Positions 42,710-52,381 of a stretch of 63,583 nucleotides of DNA are shown here, piece after piece. A model generated the notes under the pieces. The model searched no databases, was not told where the DNA came from, and saw only the letters and a program-made list of their open reading frames with translations. Made by a program: the position numbers and the translations under genes. Origin of the DNA: Comamonas aquatica NBRC 14918 (GTDB lineage Bacteria > Pseudomonadota > Gammaproteobacteria > Burkholderiales > Burkholderiaceae_C); contig NZ_BBJR01000049.1 of the NCBI RefSeq assembly GCF_000739875.1, positions 1 to 63,583 on the forward strand, written 5' to 3'. Positions within the stretch are counted from its first letter, which is position 1. The number at the start of each line of letters is the position of its first letter.

Positions 42710-42961
42710 TCAACGCGATGTGGTCGGCGCAGGCCCACGGTTGGGCAAGTGGCGGAAGGTGATGCGGCCCTTGGTCAGATCGTAGGGCGACATTTCCAGC
42801 GAAACCTTGTCGCCCGCAAGAATACGGATGTGGTGCTTGCGCATCTTGCCGCCGGTGTACGCAATCAACTGGTGACCGTTGTCCAGCGTCACGCGAAAAC
42901 GCGAGTCTGGCAACACTTCGGTCACAGAGCCTTGCATCTCAATCAATTCTTCTTTTGCCAT
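42710..42961 (-). CDS. infA: Translation initiation factor IF-1
   Basis: From [22 protein letters not shown] the protein has 83 residues, longer than the usual 72. The OB-fold is complete: [26 protein letters not shown] and [20 protein letters not shown]. The added tail is [10 protein letters not shown]. Burkholderiales carry a second infA outside the ribosomal operon with this type of extension. It blocks the A site with IF-3 during initiation. tRNA-Pro copy 2 lies directly downstream on the same strand. Confidence 0.93.
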   Translation of the reverse strand: MAKEELIEMQGSVTEVLPDSRFRVTLDNGHQLIAYTGGKMRKHHIRILAGDKVSLEMSPYDLTKGRITFRHLPNRGPAPTTSR

Positions 42962-43197
42962 GTTCAATCACTGTGTATCAATAGGAGTCTGTTTGCCGCG
43001 CCTTTGTTTCAAACCTGCGTTGACTGGGGCACCCAGTCAACACTGCTGAATGAAAGCTTGCGCACGGCGCAAACTGAACAGAGGGCCAACGGAACCAAAA
43101 GCAGCAGGTACGCCGCAAAAAATAGCGCCCAATTGTAGCTGCTGCGGCCTATTTCCACTGCAAACCCTGGTTCTTGTACTTCGGGTCGTACTGCGCG

Positions 43198-44388
43198 TCA
43201 GGCCGGCTGCGTGGTGGACACGCTGATGGCGGCACTCAAGGCCCGGATCAAATCGGTCTGGGTCACGATGCCAACCAGTTTGCGTTGCGCGCTCACCACC
43301 GGCAAATGGTGGCAGCCGCCTGCAGAGAACATGGGCACCAAGTCCACCAGCAGGCAATCCTCCTGCACCACGGGCGTGTCCGCATCCATCAGGTCTTCCA
43401 CGCGGGATTTGCTGGAGCTGCGCCCGGTCACCAGGTGCCGCAGTCGCTGCCCGATGCTCTCCGGTGCATCCAGGGTGGCTTGGCGCACGAAGTCGCTCAT
43501 GCTCACCATGCCCACCACCACCCCCTCCGGATTGACCACGGGCAGGGCCTTGACGTGCTCCTGGCGCATCAGCGCCCAGGCTTCCTTGTGCGAGACGCCA
43601 GGCTCCACCGCGAACACGGGGTGGGACATGATGTCCGCGCAGCGCAAATTGCCGAAGCTGCGATTGAAGGCGGCCCGCCCAGCCATGTGCAGCAAGCCTT
43701 CCAGATCCGCGCGGCTGATATCCAGGACCTGGTTGTAGTGCTGCAGCGCGGCATCCAGGTCCTCCGCCGCAAACAGGCCCTGCCCTTCGCTGGCAAAGCC
43801 AGGTCGCAAACTGTGCTGGGGATGCGGATAGCGCCGTCCCGTGATGGCGTTGTAGATGACCGCACACACCAGCAGCACCGCGACATTGAACAGGATGGGA
43901 AAGAGGACCAGGGTCACGCCATTGATGTGCTCCAGCACCACATAGGCCGCAAACCCCGCGCCCGGCGGATGCATGCAGCGCAAGGGCACCATCAGCATCA
44001 CCGACAGCCCCACAGCCACGGCACAGGCCACCGCAGTGTCGGGAATCAAGGCCTGGCATGCCGCCCCCACCAGTGCTGACAGCACTGTCCCCCCGACCAC
44101 CGGCCAAGGCTGGGCCAGCGGGCTGGCGGGCATGCCGAACAGCAGCACGGCACTCGCCCCCAGGGAGGAAACCATCCACATTGTGGCCGGCACATCGGCC
44201 CACCAGCGCGACAGGATGCCGGTGATCAAGATGCCCAGCGCCACCCCCACCGACATGCGCAAGGCTTCGGCATAGCCGATCCGCACCGAGGCCGGCAGAA
44301 AGTTGCGCAGCCACAAGCTCCAGCGGCTCAGCGGGGTGCGGCTGGCTTCCAGGGTGGTGGGGGGGGAGTTTTTCAGGGAATCAGGCAT
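43198..44388 (-). CDS. HPP-family membrane protein with CBS pair
   Basis: From MPDSLKNSPPTTLEAS the protein has 396 residues. The first half (about 25-190) is an HPP domain with five to six membrane segments and the motif CMHPPGAGFAA, which names the family. The second half (about 250-390) is a pair of CBS domains (MSHPVFAVEPG, LPVVNPEGVVVGMVS; then HLPVVSAQRKLVGIVTQTDL). Related HPP proteins such as NirT-type chloroplast carriers transport nitrite. The CBS pair suggests control by an adenosine ligand. Substrate unknown. It is divergent from psd. Confidence 0.85.
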   Translation of the reverse strand: MPDSLKNSPPTTLEASRTPLSRWSLWLRNFLPASVRIGYAEALRMSVGVALGILITGILSRWWADVPATMWMVSSLGASAVLLFGMPASPLAQPWPVVGGTVLSALVGAACQALIPDTAVACAVAVGLSVMLMVPLRCMHPPGAGFAAYVVLEHINGVTLVLFPILFNVAVLLVCAVIYNAITGRRYPHPQHSLRPGFASEGQGLFAAEDLDAALQHYNQVLDISRADLEGLLHMAGRAAFNRSFGNLRCADIMSHPVFAVEPGVSHKEAWALMRQEHVKALPVVNPEGVVVGMVSMSDFVRQATLDAPESIGQRLRHLVTGRSSSKSRVEDLMDADTPVVQEDCLLVDLVPMFSAGGCHHLPVVSAQRKLVGIVTQTDLIRALSAAISVSTTQPA

Positions 44389-44532
44389 GGCACATTGGCA
44401 CGGCCGGCAACAGCCGCCCACACAGAACGCCTCGCCATTGTGCCGGCAGCCGGCGGCACTTGGTGTCACCCCCCATCATTACCGCAGCACAGGCCGATAG
44501 AATCCCCCACTTTCCCCTCTTTATGGCTGCCT

Positions 44533-45381
44533 GTGTCTGATCGCCTCTCGGTTCTCCCCCAATACCTTCTGCCCAAACAGGCACTCACGCAATTGATGGG
44601 GCGCCTCGCCAACCTGCAAGGCGGGGCGACCACCACATCCGTGATCCGCTGGTTCATCAAGCGCTACAACGTCGACATGTCCGAGGCGCTGGATCCCAAC
44701 CCGGCCGCCTACCTCAGCTTCAATGCTTTCTTCACACGGGCGCTCAAGCCAGATGCCCGCCCCTTGGCGGCTGCAGACTGGATCTGCCCGGTGGATGGCG
44801 CCATCAGCCAACTGGGCCAGATTGCCGGTGACCAGATCTTTCAGGCCAAGGGTCACCACTATTCGACGCAGGCCCTGGTTGGCGGCGATGCACAGCTGGC
44901 AGCGCAATTCCAGGACGGCCACTTCGCCACCATCTACCTGAGTCCCAAGGACTACCACCGCATCCACATGCCGTGTGCCGGCCGGTTGCTGCGGATGATC
45001 CACGTCCCGGGCGATTTGTTTTCCGTGAACCCCACCACGGCGCGCGGTGTTCCGGGACTGTTTGCCCGCAACGAACGCGTGGTCTGCGTGTTTGACGGAG
45101 CCTTCGGCCCCTTCGTCATGGTGCTGGTGGGTGCCACCATCGTCGGCAGCATGGCCACCACCTGGCATGGCGTGGTCAACCCTCCGCGCCCAGGAAAGAT
45201 ACGTGAGTGGCGCTATGAGGACCAGGACATCCAACTGGCGCAGGGCGCGGAGATGGGCCGCTTCCTGCTGGGGTCCACGATTGTGCTGCTGACCCCGAAA
45301 AGCACCTTGGAGTTCAACCCTGCATGGCAGGCTGCGACCCCTGTGCGCCTGGGGCAGTCCATGGCCACACAGGCGACATAA
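44533..45381 (+). CDS. psd: Phosphatidylserine decarboxylase proenzyme
   Basis: From GTG 44533 (MSDRLSVLPQYLLPK) the protein is about 282 residues. The autocleavage motif LGST is near the C-terminus (FLLGSTIVLLTP), where Ser becomes the pyruvoyl group. Other conserved parts are the substrate loop IYLSPKDYHRIHMP and the catalytic Asp in CPVDGAIS. It converts phosphatidylserine to phosphatidylethanolamine at the inner membrane. An upstream ATG at 44395 would overlap the promoter of the divergent HPP gene and is not favoured. Confidence 0.93.
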   Translation: MSDRLSVLPQYLLPKQALTQLMGRLANLQGGATTTSVIRWFIKRYNVDMSEALDPNPAAYLSFNAFFTRALKPDARPLAAADWICPVDGAISQLGQIAGDQIFQAKGHHYSTQALVGGDAQLAAQFQDGHFATIYLSPKDYHRIHMPCAGRLLRMIHVPGDLFSVNPTTARGVPGLFARNERVVCVFDGAFGPFVMVLVGATIVGSMATTWHGVVNPPRPGKIREWRYEDQDIQLAQGAEMGRFLLGSTIVLLTPKSTLEFNPAWQAATPVRLGQSMATQAT

Positions 45382-45407
45382 AAAAAGCTCCCTGAGGGAG
45401 CTTTTTT
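45381..45407 (+). terminator. psd terminator
   Basis: AAAAAAGCTCCC/GGGAGCTTTTTT hairpin immediately after the psd stop. Its symmetry lets it also serve the leftward gene at 45419-45616. Confidence 0.92.
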
Positions 45408-45418
45408 ATGCCTGCCGT

Positions 45419-45616
45419 TTACAGATACCAGCTGAGGGTTTCAGGTCGGCGCGTCGTGGTGAACCACGTCGGCGTCAGGCTCAAGCGCTCGGGCTTCACG
45501 GGTTCTTCGTGCCCGATCAGGTAGACCATCATTTCACGGCGCCGCAGCACCACGTGACTCACGGTTTCCTCGCGCCCCGCCCGCAGCACGCGCGTTCCGG
45601 GCTTGAACACAGGCAT
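45419..45616 (-). CDS. Conserved small protein of unknown function
   Basis: The protein has 65 residues from MPVFKPGTRVLRAGREETV. It is beta-rich: VSHVVLRRREMMVYLIGHEEPV, then an Arg/Thr-rich end (WFTTTRRPETLSWYL). A longer in-frame start at 45688 adds a hydrophobic stretch that could be a signal peptide. The conserved look of the C-terminal half supports a real gene; the start is uncertain. Confidence 0.5.
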   Translation of the reverse strand: MPVFKPGTRVLRAGREETVSHVVLRRREMMVYLIGHEEPVKPERLSLTPTWFTTTRRPETLSWYL

Positions 45617-46111
45617 CTGAAAGGTGCAGGAGCGGGCTTCGGGTTGCGCATGGGCAGAACCTGCAGAACTGGGGCTTACTAGCAACATAGACCATGCCTT
45701 TAAAAATACGAACAAGTTTCTCTTCGGCAGCTGCCGAAGAAAGTTGAGCAATTTTTTCCAAGCTCACACGCTTTTGTACTTTTACCCCAGGAAAGCTCGG
45801 TGGCCTCGGCGCCCTGACACGCTGCACCCGTTCGCGCCAGCCAATCCATCATCCACCAATGCAGCACGCGGTGAAAACGGACCTGCTCACTTCCTGGAGG
45901 GGCGATCGTGAAAGCCTTCACCACAGGCAGGAGCCCTCCAAGCAACCCACCAATCTAACCGCCACCAAGACAGCCGCCCAACCTTTGATCCATCAGGCAC
46001 CGATTAGCCAGAATTTCATCCCTCCCCACTTCATCCAACCGCTGCAGTCTCTTAGCATGGGCATGCACTTTGTGCACATATTTCATCTCTAACTGTTGAG
46101 GGAGACACCCC
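45617..46111. other. Intergenic region with a 20-bp perfect palindrome
   Basis: No supported gene. TCTTCGGCAGCTGCCGAAGA at 45721-45740 is a perfect palindrome. The end of the region holds the comEA-like promoter and the Shine-Dalgarno GAGGGAG. Confidence 0.55.
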
Positions 46112-46477
46112 ATGCTTAAAAAGTTGCTCACCTTCTTTCTGGCAGCCTACACAGCACTGGCGTTTGCAGCCGTCGATGCCAACAAGGCCACATCGGCCGA
46201 GCTGACGGAGGTCAAGGGCATAGGCCCCGCCACAGCCACCCGCATCATCGACGCCCGCAAGCAAGGGCCGTTCAAGAACTGGGACGACCTGATCGCACGT
46301 GTCAAAGGGATAGCACCCACTTCGGCCGGCAAGCTTTCTGAAGGCGGGCTCACCGTCAACGGGCAGACCTTCAAGCCATCGGCCAATCAAAGCGCCACCA
46401 AAGCTAAAGCCACCACCCCGGATCCTGCCCCAGCAAAGCCCGCACAAACTACAGGCAAAAAACCAGAAAAGATGTGA
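46112..46477 (+). CDS. ComEA-like helix-hairpin-helix DNA-binding protein
   Basis: The 121-residue protein has a signal peptide (about 1-19, MLKKLLTFFLAAYTALAFA), a helix-hairpin-helix domain (about 22-80) with VDANKATSAELTEVKGIGPATATRIIDARKQGPF, and a disordered Ala/Lys/Pro tail. It matches short periplasmic ComEA proteins that bind incoming DNA during natural transformation. Many betaproteobacteria have several such proteins, so competence is not proven by this gene alone. Confidence 0.88.
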   Translation: MLKKLLTFFLAAYTALAFAAVDANKATSAELTEVKGIGPATATRIIDARKQGPFKNWDDLIARVKGIAPTSAGKLSEGGLTVNGQTFKPSANQSATKAKATTPDPAPAKPAQTTGKKPEKM

Positions 46478-46494
46478 ATTTCTCATTTATGCTT

Positions 46495-46524
46495 AAAAAA
46501 CGCCCGCCAATGGCGGGCTTTTTT
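46495..46524 (+). terminator. Terminator after comEA-like gene
   Basis: AAAAACGCCCGCC-aat-GGCGGGC followed by TTTTTTG. Confidence 0.9.
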
Positions 46525-46607
46525 GTTGCTGTACGCTATCAGGCATTGGCCTTTCAAGCTCAGATTTCCATAGCACCCGAGACCATCGAACCCCACAACA
46601 AGAATTC

Positions 46608-49541
46608 ATGCCCCTGATCTCGCTCATCCTTCTGCCCTTCATTGGAAGCCTGCTCGCCGCCGTGCTGCCTGCAAATGCGCGCAACACGGAGTCCACGCTG
46701 GCCGGCATCATTGCCTTGGCGTGCGCCATCCAGGCCGCCTTGTTCTTTCCGGAGATTGCAGATGGCGGCGTGATACGCCAGGAACTGACCTGGTTGCCTG
46801 CGCTGGGTTTGAATTTCGTGGTGCGCATGGACGGGTTTGCCTGGATCTTCAGCATGCTGGTCCTGGGGATTGGCTCGCTGGTGGTGCTGTATGCGCGCTA
46901 CTACATGTCGCCGGCGGACCCGGTGCCGCGCTTTTTCTCCTTCCTGCTGGCCTTCATGGGCGCCATGTCGGGCGTCGTGCTCTCGGGCAACATCATCCAG
47001 CTGGTCTTCTTCTGGGAGCTGACCAGCCTGTTTTCCTTCCTGCTGATCGGCTACTGGCACCACCGCCAGGATGCGCGCCGTGGCGCCCGCATGGCGCTGA
47101 CGGTCACCGGCACCGGCGGTCTGTGCATGTTTGCCGGCATGCTGATCCTGGGGCACATCGTCGGCAGCTATGACCTGGAGAACATCCTGGCCGCGGGCGC
47201 GCAGGTGCGCGCCCACGATCTGTACACGCCCATGCTGCTGCTGATCCTGCTGGGCACGCTGACCAAGAGCGCACAGTTCCCCTTCCATTTCTGGCTGCCG
47301 CATGCCATGGCCGCGCCCACGCCCGTATCGTCCTACCTGCATTCGGCCACGATGGTGAAGGCGGGTGTCTTTCTGATGGCGCGGCTGTGGCCCGTGCTGT
47401 CCGGCACTGACCAGTGGTTCTGGCTGGTGGGGGGCGCCGGTGTCACCACCTTGCTGATTGGCGGCTTCCTGGCCATGTTCCAGCGCGACCTCAAGGGGCT
47501 GCTGGCCTATTCCACCATCTCGCACCTGGGCCTGATCACCTTGCTGCTGGGCCTGAACAGCCCGCTGGCGGCCGTGGCGGCCGTGTTCCACATCATGAAC
47601 CACGCCACCTTCAAGGCGTCCCTGTTCATGGCGGCCGGCATCGTCGACCATGAAAGCGGCAGCCGGGACATGGACCGCCTGTCGGGCTTGCGCAAGATGA
47701 TGCCCGTGACTGCCACCCTGGCCTGCGTGGCCAGCGCGGCGATGGCCGGTGTGCCGCTGCTTAACGGCTTCCTGTCCAAGGAGATGTTCTTTGCGGAGAC
47801 CGTGTTCGTCGATGCGGACCACTGGGTCAGCATCGCCTTGCCGCTGGCCGCGACGATCGCCGGCATGTTCAGCGTGGCCTATTCCCTGTGCTTCACCGCC
47901 GATGTGTTCTTCGGCCCCAAGGCCCAGGACCTGCCGCGCAAACCGCACGAGCCGCCACACTGGATGCGCGTGCCCGTCGAGCTGCTGGTGCTGATCTGCC
48001 TGCTAGTGGGCATCTTCCCAGCCTGGATCGTCGGTGACTTCCTGAATGCCGCTGCGCTGCCCGTGGTCGGAGGCACCCTGCCGGCATTCAGCCTGGCGGT
48101 CTGGCACGGCATCAACACCCCGCTGGTGATGAGCATCGTGGCCCTGATCGGTGGCATCGCGCTGTACGCCAGCCTGCGCTGGCTGCGCCTGCAGGGTGCG
48201 CTCCAGTACGACGCACCGCTGCTGCAGCAACTCAATGGCAAGCGCATGTTCGAAAACGTCATCGCCCGCCTGACCCTGCTGGCGCGCAACACACGGCGCC
48301 TGCTCAGCACGCACCACCTGCAGTGGCAAATGCTGTGGCTGGTGCTGGTGGCCCTGGCCACCGGTGTGCTGCCGCTGTGGATCCGCGGCCTGGAGCTGGG
48401 CCACCGCGCCAACCTGCCACTGTCCCCAGCCTTTGTCGTGCTGTGGCTGATTGGCGGCCTGTGCGCCTTGGGCGCAGCCTGGAAGGCCAAGTACCACCGG
48501 ATGGCAGCACTGATCATGCTGGGCGGTGCGGGGCTGTGCACCTGCATCACCTTCCTGTGGTTCTCCGCACCTGACCTGGCACTGACACAGCTGGTGGTCG
48601 AAGTGGTCACCACGGTGCTGATCCTGCTGGGCCTGCGCTGGCTGCCCAAGCGCGACAAGAACCTGCGCATTCCCGCGCTGTCGACCGAACTGCGCGCCCG
48701 CGCACGCCGCCTCCGCGATCTGGTGATTGCGCTGGCGGCCGGCGGTGGCGTGGGCTGGCTGGCCTTCACCATGATGAGCCGTCCCTTCCCCGAGAGCACC
48801 TCGACCTTCTTCCTGGAACGCGCGCTCACCGAGGGCGGCGGCACCAACGTGGTGAACGTGATGCTGGTCGACTTCCGGGGCTTCGACACCTTCGGCGAGA
48901 TCGTGGTGCTGGGCATCGTGGCCCTGACGGTCTATGCCCTGCTGCGCCGCTTCCGTCCGGCCCGTGAAACCATGGACATTCCCGAGCAGCAGCGCTACCT
49001 GCCCGGTGACCTGCAGACCGACCTGATCAACCCGCGCCATGCGGGGGACACGGCCGTCGGCTACCTGATGGTGCCCGCGGTGCTGGTGCGCCTGCTGCTG
49101 CCGTTTGCCACCATGGTCTCGGTCTACCTGTTCATCCGGGGCCACAACGAGCCTGGCGGCGGTTTTGTCGCCGGCCTGGTGTTCTCGGTGGCCCTGCTGC
49201 TGCAGTACATCATCTCCGGCACACACTGGGTGGAGGCGCACATGCCGCTGTACCCACGCCGCTGGATCGGCTTCGGGCTGCTGTTCGCCATCCTGACCGG
49301 CCTGGGCTCCATCGCGGCAGGCTACCCCTTCATGACCAGCCACACCTTCCATTTCAGTTTGCCCTGGTTGGGTCAGATCCACCTGGCCAGCGCCACCTTC
49401 TTCGACATAGGAGTTTTCACCTTGGTTGTGGGTTCCACCCTGCTCATCTTGACGGCCATTGCCCACCAATCGGTACGCGGCCACCGCTACCACGACCGCA
49501 TGCAACAAGAAGCGCAAGCCGCGCAGGAAGGAGGCCGCTGA
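46608..49541 (+). CDS. mrpA: Mrp cation:proton antiporter subunit A fused to subunit B
   Basis: The 977-residue protein opens with a MrpA antiporter domain of the NuoL type (about 1-500). It includes the Glu in FFWELTSLFSFLLIGYWHH and the Lys/His-bearing TKSAQFPFHFWLPHAMAAPTPV. A MrpA C-terminal/NuoJ-like region (about 560-790) follows, then MrpB (about 820-960; VSVYLFIRGHNEPGGGFVAGL). The fused A-B form defines group 2 Mrp operons (as in rhizobial PhaAB). The complex exchanges cytoplasmic Na+ or K+ for H+. The next gene starts on the stop codon (TGATG). Confidence 0.94.
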   Translation: MPLISLILLPFIGSLLAAVLPANARNTESTLAGIIALACAIQAALFFPEIADGGVIRQELTWLPALGLNFVVRMDGFAWIFSMLVLGIGSLVVLYARYYMSPADPVPRFFSFLLAFMGAMSGVVLSGNIIQLVFFWELTSLFSFLLIGYWHHRQDARRGARMALTVTGTGGLCMFAGMLILGHIVGSYDLENILAAGAQVRAHDLYTPMLLLILLGTLTKSAQFPFHFWLPHAMAAPTPVSSYLHSATMVKAGVFLMARLWPVLSGTDQWFWLVGGAGVTTLLIGGFLAMFQRDLKGLLAYSTISHLGLITLLLGLNSPLAAVAAVFHIMNHATFKASLFMAAGIVDHESGSRDMDRLSGLRKMMPVTATLACVASAAMAGVPLLNGFLSKEMFFAETVFVDADHWVSIALPLAATIAGMFSVAYSLCFTADVFFGPKAQDLPRKPHEPPHWMRVPVELLVLICLLVGIFPAWIVGDFLNAAALPVVGGTLPAFSLAVWHGINTPLVMSIVALIGGIALYASLRWLRLQGALQYDAPLLQQLNGKRMFENVIARLTLLARNTRRLLSTHHLQWQMLWLVLVALATGVLPLWIRGLELGHRANLPLSPAFVVLWLIGGLCALGAAWKAKYHRMAALIMLGGAGLCTCITFLWFSAPDLALTQLVVEVVTTVLILLGLRWLPKRDKNLRIPALSTELRARARRLRDLVIALAAGGGVGWLAFTMMSRPFPESTSTFFLERALTEGGGTNVVNVMLVDFRGFDTFGEIVVLGIVALTVYALLRRFRPARETMDIPEQQRYLPGDLQTDLINPRHAGDTAVGYLMVPAVLVRLLLPFATMVSVYLFIRGHNEPGGGFVAGLVFSVALLLQYIISGTHWVEAHMPLYPRRWIGFGLLFAILTGLGSIAAGYPFMTSHTFHFSLPWLGQIHLASATFFDIGVFTLVVGSTLLILTAIAHQSVRGHRYHDRMQQEAQAAQEGGR

Positions 49542-49906
49542 TGGAAACCGTCTTGGCCATTGCCATCGGCGTGCTCGCCGGCTCGGGCGTGTGGCTGCTG
49601 CTGCGGCCCCGTACCTTCCAGGTCATCGTGGGCCTGTCCCTGCTGTCCTACGCCGTCAACCTGTTCATCTTCAGCATGGGCCGCCAAGGGCTGGCGATCG
49701 ACAAGGAGCCCGTGCTGCGCCCCGGCCTGCCTGAAACCCTGGCCCACTACGCCGACCCCATGCCCCAGGCCCTGGTGCTCACGGCCATCGTGATCGGCTT
49801 TGCCATGACCGCGCTGTTCCTGGTGGTGCTACTGGCCTCGCGCGGCATGACCGGCACCGATCATGTGGATGGCGTCCGCTCGCGCGATGTGCAGGAGATG
49901 CCATGA
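49541..49906 (+). CDS. mrpC: Mrp antiporter subunit C
   Basis: This 121-residue NuoK-like protein has three membrane segments (about 3-20, 28-47, 75-97). METVLAIAIGVLAGSGVWLLL and YAVNLFIFSMGR are typical of MrpC. It overlaps mrpA by one base and mrpD by ATGA. Confidence 0.93.
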   Translation: METVLAIAIGVLAGSGVWLLLRPRTFQVIVGLSLLSYAVNLFIFSMGRQGLAIDKEPVLRPGLPETLAHYADPMPQALVLTAIVIGFAMTALFLVVLLASRGMTGTDHVDGVRSRDVQEMP

Positions 49907-51618
49907 GTACGGTTCTGGAATGGATGGCATCGCTGATGCCGCACCTCATGCTGGCCCCCATCATGCTGCCGATGTTGGTGGCTGCGCTCATGCTGCTCCT
50001 GAAGGAAGAGCATCAGAGCATCAAGGTAGTGCTCAACATCGGCGCCACGGCCCTGGGCCTGCTGGTGGCCATCGCCCTGCTGGTGTGGGCCGACCAGGCC
50101 GGCTCCAGCACCACCCTGGGGGTCTACCTGCCGGGCAACTGGCAGGCCCCGTTTGGCATCGTCCTGGCACTGGACCGTCTGACCGCCCTGATGCTGGTGC
50201 TGACCAGCAGTATTGCCCTGGCATCCAGCGTGTTTGCCGCCGCCCGCTGGCACAAGGCCGGCGTGCACTTCCACCCGCTGTTCCAGCTGCAGCTGATGGG
50301 CCTGTCGGGCGCCTTCCTGACGGCCGACCTGTTCAACCTGTTCGTGTTCTTCGAGATCATGCTGGCCGCCTCGTACGGCCTGCTGCTGCATGGTTCGGGG
50401 CGCCTGCGCGTGCAGGCCGGCCTGCACTACATCGCCATCAATCTGGCGGCGTCCTCGCTGTTCCTGATCGGCGTGTCGATGCTGTATGGCATCACCGGCA
50501 CGCTGAACATGGCCGATCTGGCCCAGGCCATCCCGAATGTCTCCAGTGCCGACCGCGGACTGCTGCACACCGCCGCCGGCATCCTGGCCACGGCCTTCCT
50601 GATCAAGGCCGCGCTGTGGCCGCTGAACTTCTGGCTGGTGCCGGCCTACAGCGCCGCCACCGCCCCGGTCGGCGCACTGTTCGCACTGATGACCAAGGTG
50701 GGCATCTACACCATCCTGCGCCTGTGGACGCTGATGTTCTCCAGCGAGGCCGGTGAATCGGCCGCGTTTGGCTCGATGTGGCTGATTGCCGGTGGCATGC
50801 TCACCATGGCGTTTGGCGGCATTGGCACCCTGGCGGCCACGCGGCTCACGCACCTCGCTGGCTATGCCGCCATCCTGTCCTCGGGCACGCTGCTGGCGGC
50901 CATCGGCTTTGGCCAGAACATGCTGACCGCCGGACTGCTGTACTACCTGCCCAGCTCCACGCTGGCCGTGGCCATCCTGTTCATGCTGGCCGACATCATG
51001 GACCGCTGGCGCAACGATGGCTCGCTGACCGACTTCGAAGACGAGGAAGCCCCCTTCCTGAGCGCCGAGCTGGTGCCAACCCAGGGCCTGAACCTGGACG
51101 AAAACGAGCGGGTGCTGATCGGCCGCGCCATCCCGGCTTCGGCCGCCTTCCTGGGCCTGGCCTTCATCATGTGCACCCTGGTGGTCGCCGGCCTGCCCCC
51201 GCTGTCAGGCTTCATCGGCAAGTTCGCCATGCTGACCAACCTGATCAACCCCATGGGCCTGGGTCAGTCCGCTGGCTACCAGGCAGGCCAATGGGGCTGG
51301 GTGCTGCTGACGCTGATGATCAGCACTGGGCTGTTCGCCCTGATCGCGCTGACGCGTGCCGGCATCCGCCACTTCTGGGCCACCCATGAACGCGGCACGC
51401 CCGAGCTGCGCGTGGCCGAAGGCCTGCCGATCGCCGCACTGATGGCCTTGTGCATCGTGCTGACCGTCAAGGCCAACCATGTGATGCACTACACCCAGAA
51501 CGCCGCGAATGCCCTGCATGCGCCAGGCACCTACATCCAGGCCGTGATGGCCACCAAGCCGATTCCCAATCCCGGCCAGATCGTGCCCAACACCAGCCTG
51601 CGGGAGTCACAGCCATGA
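49903..51618 (+). CDS. mrpD: Mrp antiporter subunit D
   Basis: The 571-residue NuoM/N-like protein has about 14 membrane segments. Key motifs are FNLFVFFEIMLAASYGLLLHG (with the conserved Glu) and KAALWPLNFWLVPAYSAAT (Lys in the discontinuous helix). A cytoplasmic insertion at about 365-395 (DRWRNDGSLTDFEDEE) is acidic. It forms the second antiporter-like module of the complex. It overlaps mrpE by ATGA. Confidence 0.94.
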   Translation: MSTVLEWMASLMPHLMLAPIMLPMLVAALMLLLKEEHQSIKVVLNIGATALGLLVAIALLVWADQAGSSTTLGVYLPGNWQAPFGIVLALDRLTALMLVLTSSIALASSVFAAARWHKAGVHFHPLFQLQLMGLSGAFLTADLFNLFVFFEIMLAASYGLLLHGSGRLRVQAGLHYIAINLAASSLFLIGVSMLYGITGTLNMADLAQAIPNVSSADRGLLHTAAGILATAFLIKAALWPLNFWLVPAYSAATAPVGALFALMTKVGIYTILRLWTLMFSSEAGESAAFGSMWLIAGGMLTMAFGGIGTLAATRLTHLAGYAAILSSGTLLAAIGFGQNMLTAGLLYYLPSSTLAVAILFMLADIMDRWRNDGSLTDFEDEEAPFLSAELVPTQGLNLDENERVLIGRAIPASAAFLGLAFIMCTLVVAGLPPLSGFIGKFAMLTNLINPMGLGQSAGYQAGQWGWVLLTLMISTGLFALIALTRAGIRHFWATHERGTPELRVAEGLPIAALMALCIVLTVKANHVMHYTQNAANALHAPGTYIQAVMATKPIPNPGQIVPNTSLRESQP

Positions 51619-52106
51619 TGAAGCTCCTGTTTCCTGCACCCCTGCTGTCGGTGGCCCTGTTCCTGCTGTGGCTGCTGCTGAACCACTCGGTCAGCGCCGG
51701 CCACCTGGTGCTCGGCGCCATCCTGGGCCTGCTGATCCCCGTGGTGACACGCGGCCTGCGCCCCCTGCCGGTGCGGGTGCGCAGCCCCTGGGCCATCCTC
51801 AAGCTGGCCGCCAATGCCGTGGTGGACACCTCGATCTCCAACTTCAACGTGGTGCGCTTTCTGGCCTTTCCCTCGATGCGCAAGCACCCGGCCGCCTTTG
51901 TGCACATTCCGCTGGAGTTGCGCGACCCGAATGGCCTGGCGGTGCTGGCCATGATCACCTGCATGACACCGGGCACCTCCTGGGCCGAGATCTCGCGCGA
52001 CCGCTCGGTGATGCTGTTGCACGTGCTGGAGGTCGGTGATCCGCAAGAGATCATCGACCACGTCAAGACCAAGTACGAGCGCCCGTTGATGGAGATTTTC
52101 GAATGA
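51615..52106 (+). CDS. mrpE: Mrp antiporter subunit E
   Basis: The 163-residue protein starts MMKLLFPAPLLSVALFLLW. Two hydrophobic segments lie near the N-terminus, then a cytoplasmic domain with TCMTPGTSWAEIS, the MrpE hallmark. ATG 51615 overlaps the mrpD stop as ATGA; the second ATG (51618) is an alternative. Confidence 0.92.
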   Translation: MMKLLFPAPLLSVALFLLWLLLNHSVSAGHLVLGAILGLLIPVVTRGLRPLPVRVRSPWAILKLAANAVVDTSISNFNVVRFLAFPSMRKHPAAFVHIPLELRDPNGLAVLAMITCMTPGTSWAEISRDRSVMLLHVLEVGDPQEIIDHVKTKYERPLMEIFE

Positions 52107-52381
52107 GCCAATGGTTGGTATGGGTTCTGTCCCTGGCCCTGTTCCTGCTGGTGCTGGCCATGGCCTGCACGCTGGCGCGCCTGCTCAAGGGCCCGTCGGC
52201 ACAAGACCGCGTGCTGGCACTGGACTGCATGTACCTCAACGGCATGCTGGCCATGCTGGTGCTGGGGATTCTGTACAGCTCGTCCATGTACTTCGAGGCG
52301 GCGCTGCTGATCGCCCTGTTCGGCTGCGTCAGCTCGACCGCCATGGCCAAGTTCCTGCTGCGCGGGGAGGTGATTGAATGA
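52103..52381 (+). CDS. mrpF: Mrp antiporter subunit F
   Basis: This 92-residue protein has three membrane segments. LARLLKGPSAQDRVLALDCMYLNGM is the conserved MrpF loop with its Arg and Asp. ATGA overlaps on both sides show tight coupling. Confidence 0.92.
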   Translation: MSQWLVWVLSLALFLLVLAMACTLARLLKGPSAQDRVLALDCMYLNGMLAMLVLGILYSSSMYFEAALLIALFGCVSSTAMAKFLLRGEVIE

